Numbered from the stretch's first letter, positions 53,942 to 63,823 are shown. The stretch is DNA of 64,000 nucleotides from SIG440 sp045578305 (GCA_045578305.1 JAZNKA010000068.1:26238-90237), one strand, 5' to 3'. Notes: generated by a model not told the origin, from the letters alone. Made by a program: numbers and translations.

Positions 53942-54175
53942 TTATTCCATTGCAGCCTCTTCAGACTTTGAAGCTATATTTTTTGTTTCAACTGTTCCGA
54001 TTTTGTCTTCATAAATCTCGTTGACAGCAACGGTTACGTCTTTCGAAGTTTTTACATCCGAAAGCTTTTGAGCGCCCTCAACAAGCTGTCTTGTTCTTTT
54101 GGCAGTTTTGATTACCAAAGCATATCTGCTTCCTGCTTTTTTTACAAGTTCTGTAATTGGTGGATAAATCATCAT
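53942..54175 (-). CDS. rpoZ: RNA polymerase omega subunit
   Basis: 77 residues from the ATG at 54175 (MMIYPPITELVKKAGSRYAL), with AAGGAG ten bases upstream. Contains the conserved SRYALVIKTAKRTRQL segment and VAVNEIYEDKI. Follows gmk, the usual place. Confidence 0.93.
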   Translation of the reverse strand: MMIYPPITELVKKAGSRYALVIKTAKRTRQLVEGAQKLSDVKTSKDVTVAVNEIYEDKIGTVETKNIASKSEEAAME

Positions 54176-54176
54176 T

Positions 54177-54746
54177 TTAAAAGTTCTCCTTTTCACCTTT
54201 TATTATATTTTCTATTCTGGCAATTGCCTCGTCAAGGCAATCATTGACTACAATATAATCATATTTTTCCTTTTGCGAAAGTTCCCATTCTGCCGCTTTT
54301 ACACGATTTTCTATTTCTTCGGGGCTCTCTGAGCCTCGATTTTTCAAGCGTTCATAAAGAGCATCCGTATTTGGTGGTACAATAAATACAGATACCGCAT
54401 CCGGACGTTTTTGCATCACATTAAGGGCGCCCTGGGTCTCGATTTCAAGTATTATATCTATTCCTCTTGCCAAGTTTTCGTCAACAGCGTCGCCGGGCGT
54501 TCCATAATAATTTCCGTTGTAATTTGCCCACTCCAGAAATTTGCCATCATCTATCATTTTTTTGAATTCTGCTTCGGTCTTGAAGTAGTATGTAACTCCT
54601 TCAATATCCTCTGTGCGAGGTTTTCGGGTCGTAGCTGAGACAGAAACCAGAATATTTGAGTTTCGCTCTATCAATTGTTTGCAAATGGTACCTTTTCCAA
54701 CGCCCGAGGGTCCCGAAATAACAAAAAGTCTGCCGTTATTCTTCAT
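54177..54746 (-). CDS. gmk: guanylate kinase
   Basis: 189 residues from the ATG at 54746 (MKNNGRLFVISG). P-loop GPSGVGKGT, SATTRKPRTEDIEGVTYYF and the lid region RLKNRGSESPEEIENR. Phosphorylates GMP to GDP. A GGAG lies nine bases before the start, inside the end of remA. Confidence 0.96.
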   Translation of the reverse strand: MKNNGRLFVISGPSGVGKGTICKQLIERNSNILVSVSATTRKPRTEDIEGVTYYFKTEAEFKKMIDDGKFLEWANYNGNYYGTPGDAVDENLARGIDIILEIETQGALNVMQKRPDAVSVFIVPPNTDALYERLKNRGSESPEEIENRVKAAEWELSQKEKYDYIVVNDCLDEAIARIENIIKGEKENF

Positions 54747-55020
54747 TTTCAAGTTCTCCGTCATCTTTTGCATCTGCAATGTCTTCCTTAACAGCCGCAC
54801 GTCCTGCAATGGTTTCGGTCTGTATTGCCGAAAGAATTATGTGGTCGCTGTCGGTAATAATAACCGCACGCGTACGCCTTCCGCACGAAGCATCAATAAG
54901 CAGCCCCTTGTCTCTTGCATCCTGAACAATACGCTTTATCGGTGCAGATTCGGGGCTGACAATTGCTACAACTCTGTCTCCTGATACAATATTTCCAAAT
55001 CCTATGTTTATAAGCTTCAT
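54736..55020 (-). CDS. remA: RemA/DUF370 family DNA-binding regulator
   Basis: 94 residues with the family core INIGFGNIVSGDRVVAIVSP and LIDASCGRRTRAVIITDSDH. In Bacillus RemA activates matrix and osmoprotection genes. The C-terminal acidic tail (DDGELENEE) overlaps gmk. The yicC-remA-gmk-rpoZ order is conserved. Confidence 0.93.
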   Translation of the reverse strand: MKLINIGFGNIVSGDRVVAIVSPESAPIKRIVQDARDKGLLIDASCGRRTRAVIITDSDHIILSAIQTETIAGRAAVKEDIADAKDDGELENEE

Positions 55021-55050
55021 CGTACTTTCGCCTTCCTTTGCAGAAAATTC

Positions 55051-55926
55051 TTACTCTATGTTTTGTATTTGTTCTCTTATCTTCTCGATTTCGGACTTCA
55101 TATCTACAATAATTTTTGAAATCTCAACATCGTTTGCTTTTGAGCCCATTGTATTTGTTTCTCGATTCATTTCCTGAATCATAAAATCAAGCTTTTTGCC
55201 AATTGGAAGGTCAGTCTCAATAGCCTTTTTAAATTCGTTGATATGGCTTCTGAGTCTTACGGTTTCTTCACCTATATCAGACTTTTCGGCAAATATAGCA
55301 ACCTCTGTCACTATTCTTTGTTCGTCAACATTTTTATCCTCCAAAACCTCAGAAATACGCTTTTTAAGTCTTTCCTTATATTCGTCGATTATTGCAGGAT
55401 ATCTGTTTTCAACAAGGCAAAGATTTTCGAATAATGTATCAAGATGCGAAAGAATGTCCTTTTCCATATTCTTGCCTTCGTTTATTCGCATATTCACAAA
55501 ATCTTTTGCTGCCTCGTCAAAGACTTCGCAGATAAGATCTGCAATATACTTCTCATCAGTCTCATCATTTTCCAACCTGAATATATCATGATATTGAGCA
55601 ATGGTCGAAATTTTGACATCATCCTTAAGTCCAAGCTTTTTCATGCTTTTGAGTGCATCTATGTAATTTTTTGCAACAGCCTTGTCAAGTACAACTTTTT
55701 TGTTGCTGTCCTCTGTCCTTTCAACACCAACAAAAATTTCCACCTTACCGCGCGATATATATTTGCTTGCCTGCTGTCTGATTTTATCCTCAACAAATGT
55801 ATAATACTTTGGTACCTTGATTGAGGCATCCATATATCTGTGGTTTACTGACTTCAAATTTACTTTTACCGTAAATCCATCAACTGTTTTTTCTGCTCTG
55901 CCGAATCCGGTCATACTCTTAAGCAT
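55051..55926 (-). CDS. yicC: YicC/YloC family endoribonuclease
   Basis: 291 residues from the ATG at 55926 (MLKSMTGFGRAE, the family start) with AAGGAGG upstream. YicC_N (about 1-155) is followed by the DUF1732 C-terminal domain (DFMIQEMNRETNTMGSKAND). YicC is a ribonuclease in E. coli. It is the first gene of the yicC-remA-gmk-rpoZ operon. Confidence 0.94.
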   Translation of the reverse strand: MLKSMTGFGRAEKTVDGFTVKVNLKSVNHRYMDASIKVPKYYTFVEDKIRQQASKYISRGKVEIFVGVERTEDSNKKVVLDKAVAKNYIDALKSMKKLGLKDDVKISTIAQYHDIFRLENDETDEKYIADLICEVFDEAAKDFVNMRINEGKNMEKDILSHLDTLFENLCLVENRYPAIIDEYKERLKKRISEVLEDKNVDEQRIVTEVAIFAEKSDIGEETVRLRSHINEFKKAIETDLPIGKKLDFMIQEMNRETNTMGSKANDVEISKIIVDMKSEIEKIREQIQNIE

Positions 55927-55992
55927 AATCCCTGATTCCTCCTTACGTTTTGGAAAACTTCCAATTTTATCTTTAAATAAATAATTACAATA

Positions 55993-56021
55993 ATTATAGC
56001 ACACTTTCATTTTTTTTGCAA
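55993..56021 (-). promoter_or_regulatory. promoter of yicC-remA-gmk-rpoZ
   Basis: TTGCAA (56016-56021), 17-base spacer, TATAAT (55993-55998), minus strand. Confidence 0.75.
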
Positions 56022-56061
56022 CAATACTTTGCATAAAATTGGCTAAAAAGCAAACAAATAT

Positions 56062-56090
56062 TTGAATTTTTTTTAAATTCGTTGTATAAT
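56062..56090 (+). promoter_or_regulatory. promoter of rqcH
   Basis: TTGAAT (56062-56067), 17-base spacer, TATAAT (56085-56090), divergent from the yicC promoter. Confidence 0.75.
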
Positions 56091-56131
56091 ACAAATATTA
56101 ACTTAATTAAACAACAAAAGGAGCAATCCCA

Positions 56132-57895
56132 ATGGCATTTGACGGCTTTGTAACACACAAAATTGCAAGTGAGCTTAATAATATTATCCTCGGCGGCAAA
56201 ACAGATAAAATTCACCAGCCCGAAAAGGACGAAATCATAATTTCATTCCGCACACGTGAGGGTCTTTTTCGTCTGCTTCTTTCTGCTGCAACTTCAAATC
56301 CTCGCGTACATCTTACCGATGAAACGCGTGAAAACCCCCTTGCCGCTCCGCTCTTTTGTATGATACTCCGCAAGCACCTTGCAGGAGCCAAGCTTAAAGC
56401 TGTTTCTCAAATCGATTTTGACCGCATTTTGGAATTCACATTTGAATGTTATACCGAAATGGGCGACTTAACCGAGAAAAAGCTTATTGTTGAAATTATG
56501 GGCAAACATAGCAACATTATTTTGACTCAAAACGATAATAAAATCATCGACAGCATAAAGCACGTTGACTTTACAACCAGCGCAGTAAGACAAATTCTTC
56601 CGGGTCTTATTTATGAGCTTCCGCCCGCTCAGGACAAACTTAATCCCGAAAGTGATTTTTTTGACTCATTCCTCTCAAATCTTAATTCTGCATCAAGTGA
56701 CTCTCTGCTTGACAAGCTTCTTTTGAATAGTTTTGTTGGTATGAGTCCTTTAATGGCAAGAGAAATCGTCTTTCGCAAATACAAAAAGGACAAGGTTTTT
56801 CTTTGCGATGCAGATATTCTTGATTTTGCCAATCACACAAAGGTTTTTATAAAAAACTTTTTAAATGATTTCCCTCGGGGTTTTGTTGTTCGTGACTTTG
56901 ATACAAAAAAGCCAATTGCCTTTTCGTGCACAGACCTCACCCAATATGACGGGATGGGAAAAACCGACAATTTGACAAGTCTTTCACAGGCAGTTGAAGC
57001 CTTTTTTTCGGGCAGAAGTTTGCACGACCGCTTGGCACAAAAATCAGCAGCAACAATAAAGCTGATTAACAACAATATCGAGCGTTGCAACAAAAAAATT
57101 GCAATTCATACCGAAAATTTAGAAAAAGCCAAAAACCGCGACAAATACAAAATATTTGGCGAACTTCTGACAGCAAATCTTCACCGGATAGAGCCGCATT
57201 CAACCTCTGTCGCAGTCGAAAACTACTATTCCGAGAATCTTGAAAAAATCGAAATACCGATTAACCCCGAACTTTCGCCGTCTAAAAATGCGCAAAGGTA
57301 CTTTAAGCTTTACTCAAAAGCAAAAACAACAGAAGAATCCTCAAAAATGCAGCTCGAAAATGCCGAAACTGAAAAGGCTTATCTTGAAACAGTCCTTGAC
57401 AGCATAACCCGCGCAACCGACTACACAGATATTGCCGAAATACGAGAAGAGCTTGCCGAGCAAGGCTATATCTCTGCAAATAATTCCAAAAAGAAGAAAA
57501 AAACAAAAAAATCTGTGCCTCTGAAATTTGTATCATCTGACGGCTATACCATTCTGGTAGGCAGAAACAACAAGCAAAATGACGAGCTTACAATCAAAAT
57601 AGCATACTCGACAGATATGTGGCTTCATACAAAAAACATACCCGGCTCGCATGTAATAATCCGCACAAACGGACTTGGTGAAGTCCCGGACAAAACCCTC
57701 GAAGAAGCCGCCTCAATTGCTGCGTACTTCAGCAAGGCGCAAAAGTCCTCCGGTGTTGCAGTTGACTATACTTTGGCAAAAAATATCCGCAAGCCAAACG
57801 GGTCGAATCCGGGTTTTGTGATTTACGACACCAACTACACACTTTTTATCGACCCCGATGAAAAATTGGTAGAAAGATTACAAGCATCTGAATAA
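56132..57895 (+). CDS. rqcH: NFACT family protein RqcH (Rqc2 homologue)
   Basis: Recruits tRNA-Ala to stalled 50S subunits and adds C-terminal alanine tails in ribosome quality control. 587 residues: NFACT-N (about 1-205) with the conserved Asp-Arg pair in IDFDRILEF, an HhH region, a long coiled coil (about 295-430), then a Lys-rich linker and NFACT-R (DMWLHTKNIPGSHVII, about 495-510). Often labelled fibronectin-binding, but RqcH is the better name. Confidence 0.94.
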   Translation: MAFDGFVTHKIASELNNIILGGKTDKIHQPEKDEIIISFRTREGLFRLLLSAATSNPRVHLTDETRENPLAAPLFCMILRKHLAGAKLKAVSQIDFDRILEFTFECYTEMGDLTEKKLIVEIMGKHSNIILTQNDNKIIDSIKHVDFTTSAVRQILPGLIYELPPAQDKLNPESDFFDSFLSNLNSASSDSLLDKLLLNSFVGMSPLMAREIVFRKYKKDKVFLCDADILDFANHTKVFIKNFLNDFPRGFVVRDFDTKKPIAFSCTDLTQYDGMGKTDNLTSLSQAVEAFFSGRSLHDRLAQKSAATIKLINNNIERCNKKIAIHTENLEKAKNRDKYKIFGELLTANLHRIEPHSTSVAVENYYSENLEKIEIPINPELSPSKNAQRYFKLYSKAKTTEESSKMQLENAETEKAYLETVLDSITRATDYTDIAEIREELAEQGYISANNSKKKKKTKKSVPLKFVSSDGYTILVGRNNKQNDELTIKIAYSTDMWLHTKNIPGSHVIIRTNGLGEVPDKTLEEAASIAAYFSKAQKSSGVAVDYTLAKNIRKPNGSNPGFVIYDTNYTLFIDPDEKLVERLQASE

Positions 57896-57900
57896 AATCA

Positions 57901-57932
57901 AAAAAGACATTGAACAATCAATGTCTTTTTTA
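57901..57932 (+). terminator. terminator of rqcH
   Basis: Stem AAAAAGACATTGA / TCAATGTCTTTTT with T-run; the A-rich arm may let it also serve the opposite strand. Confidence 0.88.
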
Positions 57933-57956
57933 TTGTTATATTTGTTATACATCTGA

Positions 57957-58819
57957 CTATTTAAGCAACTTATCCATCTGTGCGTCATCTTTAAGGAACT
58001 TAAGTGCATTAACAAGACTTTCTACCGAAATTTCAACCGCTGCATCCGCAATTGTCTTTGTAAGTCCAACCGGTGCATGACCGCAGTATGCATTGGGATA
58101 GTTTTTGCCCCATGAGCTTCCCCATTCAAGACCTGCTGCATGCAATTCATCACAAACATGTGTGTTTAATCCGCTCAATGCTTCGCATCTGTCAAGTCGA
58201 ACAAGTTCGGGATATGTACCCATCATCATAGCAGTCTCGCCATAACCGCCGTGACCGTCGTATTTACCTTCACGCACATATTCTTCCATTACTTCCATAT
58301 CCGAATCGGTAATATTGGGGAAGTAATCTCTGCCACGCTCGTTTATAACATCAAGAATATTGTTGGGTTTAACCAAAGTGTTTCTAAAGAAGAAAACCTC
58401 ATATGGTTTTTCTACACTTCTTATTTTTTGGAGGAAGTAGTTGCACCAAGCAGTATTGCCACCATGACCCGAAACAAGTATTATCTTTGTAAAACCATTT
58501 CTTACAATTTCGTCGCAAATTTCTTCCAAAAGAGCAAGAAGCATCTCGGCGCTAAGCGCAACATAGCCATACTTAAATCCCTTGTCACCTACTTTTGTTC
58601 TTCTTGCACCAATCAAATCACCCAGATACATATGCGGAAAAACAACAACCGTCTCGCGTTCTGCAGCCATCTCCAAAATTTTTCCGGTTTTTAGTGTGTC
58701 TGTACCCAAAGGCAAGTGCTATCCGTGCATTTCGAAACAACCAAGTGCAATTGCACAAACCTTGTTACTTTTTCAAGAGCACCCTCAAATTCTTCTTCTC
58801 TAAGCTTTTCCCAAATCAT
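57957..58819 (-). pseudogene. creatininase-family amidohydrolase, broken by a frameshift and an amber codon
   Basis: From the ATG at 58819 (MIWEKLREEEFEGALEKV) the frame is lost near 58,764-58,768, where one base is missing. In the next frame the normal sequence resumes as NKVCAIALGCFEMHG, then meets TAG at 58719-58721, then HLPLGTDTLKTG and a long intact remainder (GHGGNTAWCN, GHGGYGETAMMMG). The break removes the N-terminal metal ligands (Glu and His of FEMHG). A protein restarting at the TTG 58715 (252 residues) would lack them and should be inactive. Confidence 0.85.
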
Positions 58820-58850
58820 TGTTTTCGTACTCTCTAACTATAAAAATTTT

Positions 58851-59366
58851 TTAAAAGTTATTATAGAAAACTATTTCCGATGGGTCTTTGTATTCCTCAT
58901 GGAACTTTGCAGGAGCTGCATCCTCTGCCGGATAACCCATAGGGAAAAACCCTAAAATTTCGAGGTTTTCGGGGATATTAAACACTTCACGTGTTTTTCC
59001 GGGGTTAAATGCCCCCACCCATGTACTACCTATGCCAAGTTCTGCTGCTTTAAGAATCATATGAGTTGCAACAATGCATGTATCAATTTCGCCAAAATTC
59101 TTGCCGTCACCTCTTGTGTATGAAAGACTTCTGTCAAAGCATATCAAAAAGTTGAGTGGCGCATTAAACCCAAACCTTGTACACTCTTTGACCTTTTCAA
59201 GTTGTTTTTTGTCTGTCAGTACAAGTATCTTTTGTGGCTGATAATTACAGCCTGTCGGTGCAAGATGCCCTGCCTCCAGAATTTTTTCAATTATTTCGGG
59301 TTCTACCTCCTTGTCCGAAAACTTTCGGCAGGAATATCTGAGTTTTGCAAGCTCTGTAAAGTTCAT
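58851..59366 (-). CDS. nitroreductase family FMN protein
   Basis: 171 residues. FMN-site start LRYSCRKFSDKEVEPEIIEKIL, as YSCRKFSDKEV, then GHLAPTGCNYQPQKILV and GIGSTWVGAFNP. Short, single-domain member. Possible electron-acceptor reductase; substrate unknown. Lies 11 bases after the topoisomerase A gene and may be co-transcribed. Confidence 0.9.
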   Translation of the reverse strand: MNFTELAKLRYSCRKFSDKEVEPEIIEKILEAGHLAPTGCNYQPQKILVLTDKKQLEKVKECTRFGFNAPLNFLICFDRSLSYTRGDGKNFGEIDTCIVATHMILKAAELGIGSTWVGAFNPGKTREVFNIPENLEILGFFPMGYPAEDAAPAKFHEEYKDPSEIVFYNNF

Positions 59367-59377
59367 TTTCTGTTCTC

Positions 59378-61600
59378 CTAATCAAATAAAGTGATTTGCT
59401 CGGTTCCATCATCCTCGGGTTTTACAAAAACGCCCTTTGAGGGGATGTTCCTTGGTCTATATACCTTTGCATCCTTAAACGGACAATTTTCCTCAAGCAT
59501 AGCGTCTGCAACAACACTACCTTTTGTAGGCTGCATAACCATAACACCCTGAGTATTCTTGGTTGTTTTTAATGCAATCTTCTCGGTATTAAACGAGAGT
59601 GCTTTGCCTGCATTAGAAATCAAAACAACATCTGCATCGGCTTTAAGATGCAAAATCTTTACCAGTGGCGACGCTGTTGAACATGCATTTATCAGCTTCT
59701 TTCGATTTGACTTTGTCCAATAGGACTTCAAATCTACTTTGGCAACCTTGCCGTTTTCGAAACACATCAGCAAAAATCCGCTGTAATTGTGTGTAACCAC
59801 CATTCCGGTAACTCTTTCGTCACTACCCATCTGCAAGAGGTTTGGCAGATATTCCCCCAAAAGACTTGCCTTACTGTCAGGTACCTCGTGTGCCCTTGTT
59901 TTATAAACCTCGCCCGAACTCGAAAATACCAGGATTTCGGCAGTATTGTCTGTATCAATTGTCTTTACTATGCGGTCATTTTCTTTAAGCTTTTGCTCAC
60001 CGCTGAACCTGAGCGAAAGATGCGATATTTTTTTGAGATAGCCGTCTGCCGTCTGAAAGAGCACAACCGGATAGTTGTCAATTTCTTCGGTTATTTCGGT
60101 ACTTTCAGCAGCATCTTCAAAGACAATTTCGGTTTTTCGCGGAGTGGCGAATTTTTTCGAAATTTCTTTAAGTTGTTTTTCAATTATCTTCTCTATCTTC
60201 TTATTATTTTCAAGCGTATCTTTAAGTTCTTCAAGTTCTTCCTCAAGATCCTTAATTTCTGCCGTTCTCTTAAGAATATATTCTTTATTAAGGTTTCTCA
60301 GCTTTATTTCAGCAACAAATTCTGCCTGAATTTCGTCAATACCAAATCCTTGCATAAGGTTTGGTACAACAAGCGCATCTTCCTCGGTCTCGCGAACTAT
60401 CTTTACTGCCTTATCAATATCAAGCAGAATTTTTTCAAGACCCTTCAAAAGATGAAGCTTCTCGCTCTTTTTGTGAATATCATAACGAATTCCGCGCTTT
60501 ATACAGTTTTTTCTAAATCTCAGCCATTCGCAGATTATGTCATTGACACCAAGTACCATCGGCGAGCCTTCAACCAAAATATTAAAGTTGCAACCAAAAC
60601 TGTCCTGAAGTGGGGTTGTTTTAAAAAGCTTCGCCATCAGTTTTTGTGGATCAGTTCCTTTTTTAAGGTCTATTGTAAGTTTAAGACCATTAAGATCGGT
60701 CTCGTCACGAACATCCGAAATTTCTTTAAGCTTGCCCGCCTTGATAAGCTCGATTATTTTTTCGATTATCGCTTCAACTGTTGTTGTATAAGGGATTTCC
60801 TTTATATCAATACAGTTTGCCTTTTTGTCAAACTCGTATTTTGCGCGGATCTTGAATGACCCTCTTCCTGTCGAATATATCTCGCGGAATGTAGCCTCGT
60901 CATACAAAACCTCGCCACCTGTAGAAAAATCAGGTGCTTTAAGTACATCCAGAATATCGCTGTCGGGGTTTTTCATCAGCTTTATGGTAGCATCGCATAT
61001 TTCGGACAAATTAAAGCTGCATATATTTGATGCCATACCAACGGCAATTCCCTGATTTGGATTTACCAATATATTGGGGAAGCTTACCGGAAGAAGCGTC
61101 GGCTCTTTAAGACTTCCGTCATAGTTGTCCACAAAATCGACCGTTTCTTTGTCTATGTCACCAAAAATCTCGGTGCATATTTTTGACAGCTTGACCTCGG
61201 TATATCGTGATGCCGCATATGCCATATCCCTTGAATACTGACGACCAAAGTTACCCTTTGAGTCAACAAGAGGATGCAAAAGTGCCTGATGTCCCTCGGT
61301 AAGACGTACCATTGTCTCGTATATGGCAGCATCGCCGTGCGGGTTAAGCTGCATGGTTCTTCCGACTACATTTGCGGACTTTATTCTTGCACCACCGATA
61401 AGCCCCATTTTATACATAGTATAAAGAAGCTTGCGGTGTGACGGCTTGAAACCATCAATTTCAGGAATAGCACGCGAGATTATTACGCTCATAGCATAAG
61501 GCATATAGTTGCTTTCCAAAGTATATGTTATTTGCTGATTATCTATGATTGGCTCTTTGTAAACCTTTGTCTCAGCTTTTTTTGTTGTTTTTCTTGGCAT
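59378..61600 (-). CDS. parC: type IIA topoisomerase subunit A (topoisomerase IV/ParC-like)
   Basis: 740 residues. Breakage-reunion domain with catalytic Tyr133 in AASRYTEVKL; the quinolone region reads PHGDAAIYETM, so the usual Ser is Ala91. A coiled-coil tower (about 415-470) and C-terminal beta-pinwheel follow. No GyrA-box (QRRGGKG-type) is present, which argues against gyrase and for decatenation or relaxation. Paired with the parE-like gene 14 bases upstream. This divergent pair is typical of Clostridia that also have gyrAB. Confidence 0.92.
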   Translation of the reverse strand: MPRKTTKKAETKVYKEPIIDNQQITYTLESNYMPYAMSVIISRAIPEIDGFKPSHRKLLYTMYKMGLIGGARIKSANVVGRTMQLNPHGDAAIYETMVRLTEGHQALLHPLVDSKGNFGRQYSRDMAYAASRYTEVKLSKICTEIFGDIDKETVDFVDNYDGSLKEPTLLPVSFPNILVNPNQGIAVGMASNICSFNLSEICDATIKLMKNPDSDILDVLKAPDFSTGGEVLYDEATFREIYSTGRGSFKIRAKYEFDKKANCIDIKEIPYTTTVEAIIEKIIELIKAGKLKEISDVRDETDLNGLKLTIDLKKGTDPQKLMAKLFKTTPLQDSFGCNFNILVEGSPMVLGVNDIICEWLRFRKNCIKRGIRYDIHKKSEKLHLLKGLEKILLDIDKAVKIVRETEEDALVVPNLMQGFGIDEIQAEFVAEIKLRNLNKEYILKRTAEIKDLEEELEELKDTLENNKKIEKIIEKQLKEISKKFATPRKTEIVFEDAAESTEITEEIDNYPVVLFQTADGYLKKISHLSLRFSGEQKLKENDRIVKTIDTDNTAEILVFSSSGEVYKTRAHEVPDSKASLLGEYLPNLLQMGSDERVTGMVVTHNYSGFLLMCFENGKVAKVDLKSYWTKSNRKKLINACSTASPLVKILHLKADADVVLISNAGKALSFNTEKIALKTTKNTQGVMVMQPTKGSVVADAMLEENCPFKDAKVYRPRNIPSKGVFVKPEDDGTEQITLFD

Positions 61601-61614
61601 TTCCTCACCTCTTT

Positions 61615-63594
61615 TTACATAACATCCGTCAAATCAATATACTTGTAACCATTCTCTGCAATGTGTTCTTTTCTTCCTGCAAGATTGTCCCCAAGCAAAA
61701 GTTCAAACACTTCTTTTGTCTTTTCTACATCATCAGGCATAACTTTGATAAGACGTCTTGTTTCGGGATTCATTGTTGTTTCCCACATCATTTCGGGTTG
61801 ATTTTCACCAAGACCTTTGCTGCGCTGAATGGTATATTTCTGCCCCTCAAGTTTCGCAAGGATTTCAGCTTTTTCTCGTTCATCAAATGCAAAAAACGTA
61901 TTATTTTTGGAATTGATTTCATAAAGCGGTGATTCTGCAATATAGACATACCCCTTTTCAATAAGAGTTGGGGTCAAACGATAAATCATTGTAAGCACAA
62001 GCGTACGAATCTGGAATCCGTCTACATCGGCATCGGTACAGATTATAATTTTGCTCCACCTGAGGTTGTCCAAATCAAAGGAGTTTAAATCCTTGTTGTT
62101 CTTTGACGAAATTTCAACTCCACAACCAAGGACTTTAAGCAAATCTACAATTACATCACTTTTGAATATCCGATCATAGTCTGCCTTAAGGCAATTAAGA
62201 ATTTTACCTCTAAGAGGAATTATAGCCTGGAATTCGCTGTCTCTGCCAAGCTTACAAGCGCCAAGAGCCGAATCACCCTCCACGATATAAATCTCGCGTT
62301 TTGAGGTGTCTTTGCTGCGGCAATCTACAAACTTTTTGACACGATTTACGGCATCCATCTTTACGTCAAGTTTTTTCTTCATACTTGTCCTTGTTTTTTC
62401 CGCCGTTTCACGACTTCGTTTGTTTACAAGAACTTGTTCGGCAAGCTTTTCGGCATCCATTTTGTTTTCAATAAAATAGATATCCAACTGCTCACGCAAA
62501 AATTCTGTCATTGACTCCTGAATAAACTTGTTGGTAATTGCCTTTTTTGTCTGATTTTCATAACTTGTCAATGTCGAGAACGAATTACTGATAAGACACA
62601 AACTGTCCTGAACATCTGCAAACAAAATCTTCGATTCATTTTTAGTGTACTTTCCTGTCGTTTTAAGATACTTATCTATTGCATAAACAAACGCATTTCT
62701 GACAGCCTTGTCGGGTGCACCGCCGTGTTCCAAAAAGCTTGAATTGTGGTAATATTCTATAAGGTTGACATCGTTGTTCATACAAAAAGCAAAGCTCATC
62801 TTTACTTTGTATTCTTCTTTGTCCTCGCGGTCACGGCCACGGCGTTCTGCCTCTATATAATGCGGGATTGTTTTTTCTTTGCCGTCACAGATTTCTTTCA
62901 GGTAATCCATAATTCCGTCTTCGTATTTAAAAACAAATTCTTCGAATTTGCCCGGCTCTGTTTCGTTATAAAGAACAAACTTTACACCGGAATTTACAAC
63001 CGCCTGTTTTTTTAGAACATCACAATAATAATCAAGCGAAATATCAATATCGGTGAACACCTCGATATCAGGCTTCCAATGTATTTTTGTTCCTGTGTTT
63101 CTGGATTTAAACGGAGTTTTCTGTAGGCCGCCTATATTCTCGCCTTTTTCAAAATGAAGCTCAAATTTAAAGCCGTCGCGCAATACCTCCACATCCATAT
63201 ATTCCGAACTGTACTGTGTGGCACAAGTTCCCAAACCGTTGAGACCAAGGCTGAACTCATAGTTTTCGCCGGAATTGTTTTTGTACTTTCCACCTGCATA
63301 CATCTCGCAAAAAACAAGTTCCCAGTTGAAGCGGTTTTCTCTTTGGTTAAAGTCAACAGGTATACCTCTGCCCCGGTCTTCCACCTCAACAGATTTATCT
63401 AAAAATCGGCGCACGATAATCAAATCGCCAAAGCCTTCACGCGCCTCGTCAATAGAGTTTGAAAGAATTTCAAAAACTGAGTGTCTGCAACCCTCTATGC
63501 CGTCAGAGCCGAAAATAACCGCAGGTCTTTTTCTTACTCTGTCCGCGCCCTTAAGAGCAACTATACTGTCGTCGTTATAACTTTTAGCACACAC
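61615..63594 (-). CDS. parE: type IIA topoisomerase subunit B (topoisomerase IV/ParE-like)
   Basis: 659 residues from the GTG at 63594 (GGAGG ten bases upstream). GHKL ATPase: ILSNSIDEAREGF, DRGRGIPVD and LGLNGLGTCATQYSS. The motif normally RKRPGMYIG is RKRPAVIFG here. TOPRIM parts: IVEGDSALGACKLGRD, PLRGKILN and CTDADVDGFQIRTL. The C-terminal QRSKGLGENQPEMMWETTM is normal. It stands first in the two-subunit operon. Confidence 0.93.
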   Translation of the reverse strand: MCAKSYNDDSIVALKGADRVRKRPAVIFGSDGIEGCRHSVFEILSNSIDEAREGFGDLIIVRRFLDKSVEVEDRGRGIPVDFNQRENRFNWELVFCEMYAGGKYKNNSGENYEFSLGLNGLGTCATQYSSEYMDVEVLRDGFKFELHFEKGENIGGLQKTPFKSRNTGTKIHWKPDIEVFTDIDISLDYYCDVLKKQAVVNSGVKFVLYNETEPGKFEEFVFKYEDGIMDYLKEICDGKEKTIPHYIEAERRGRDREDKEEYKVKMSFAFCMNNDVNLIEYYHNSSFLEHGGAPDKAVRNAFVYAIDKYLKTTGKYTKNESKILFADVQDSLCLISNSFSTLTSYENQTKKAITNKFIQESMTEFLREQLDIYFIENKMDAEKLAEQVLVNKRSRETAEKTRTSMKKKLDVKMDAVNRVKKFVDCRSKDTSKREIYIVEGDSALGACKLGRDSEFQAIIPLRGKILNCLKADYDRIFKSDVIVDLLKVLGCGVEISSKNNKDLNSFDLDNLRWSKIIICTDADVDGFQIRTLVLTMIYRLTPTLIEKGYVYIAESPLYEINSKNNTFFAFDEREKAEILAKLEGQKYTIQRSKGLGENQPEMMWETTMNPETRRLIKVMPDDVEKTKEVFELLLGDNLAGRKEHIAENGYKYIDLTDVM

Positions 63595-63674
63595 TTTGTC
63601 AATACCTCCATCCAACAAATTTATCCAAAGCATCTACATATAGTATTTGCCCAATATACCATTTCACAATATAC

Positions 63675-63703
63675 AGTATAACAAAAAAATTTTCCAATGT
63701 AAA
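63675..63703 (-). promoter_or_regulatory. promoter of parE-parC
   Basis: TTTACA (63698-63703), 17-base spacer, TATACT (63675-63680), minus strand. Confidence 0.65.
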
Positions 63704-63765
63704 GTAAATTTTTAAAATTTTCCGGCTCCGGTAATAATATTCTTATAAAATATTTAAATTTTTTC

Positions 63766-63794
63766 TTGACATAGCATCAAAAGCGTGGTATAAT
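63766..63794 (+). promoter_or_regulatory. promoter of the tRNA-Ser genes
   Basis: Perfect consensus TTGACA (63766-63771), 17-base spacer, TATAAT (63789-63794), 29 bases before the first tRNA. Confidence 0.85.
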
Positions 63795-63823
63795 ATCAAA
63801 GTCTCAAGTTAGACAGTAGCTAC

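Noticed and set aside
58719..58721. Amber codon as pyrrolysine or programmed recoding in the creatininase gene
   Set aside because: A separate one-base deletion lies 45 bases upstream, no pyrrolysine genes are seen, and creatininases are not known pyrrolysine proteins; decay is simpler.
59378..63594. DNA gyrase A/B
   Set aside because: Subunit A lacks a GyrA-box and the tail is ParC-like; topoisomerase IV-type naming is safer.
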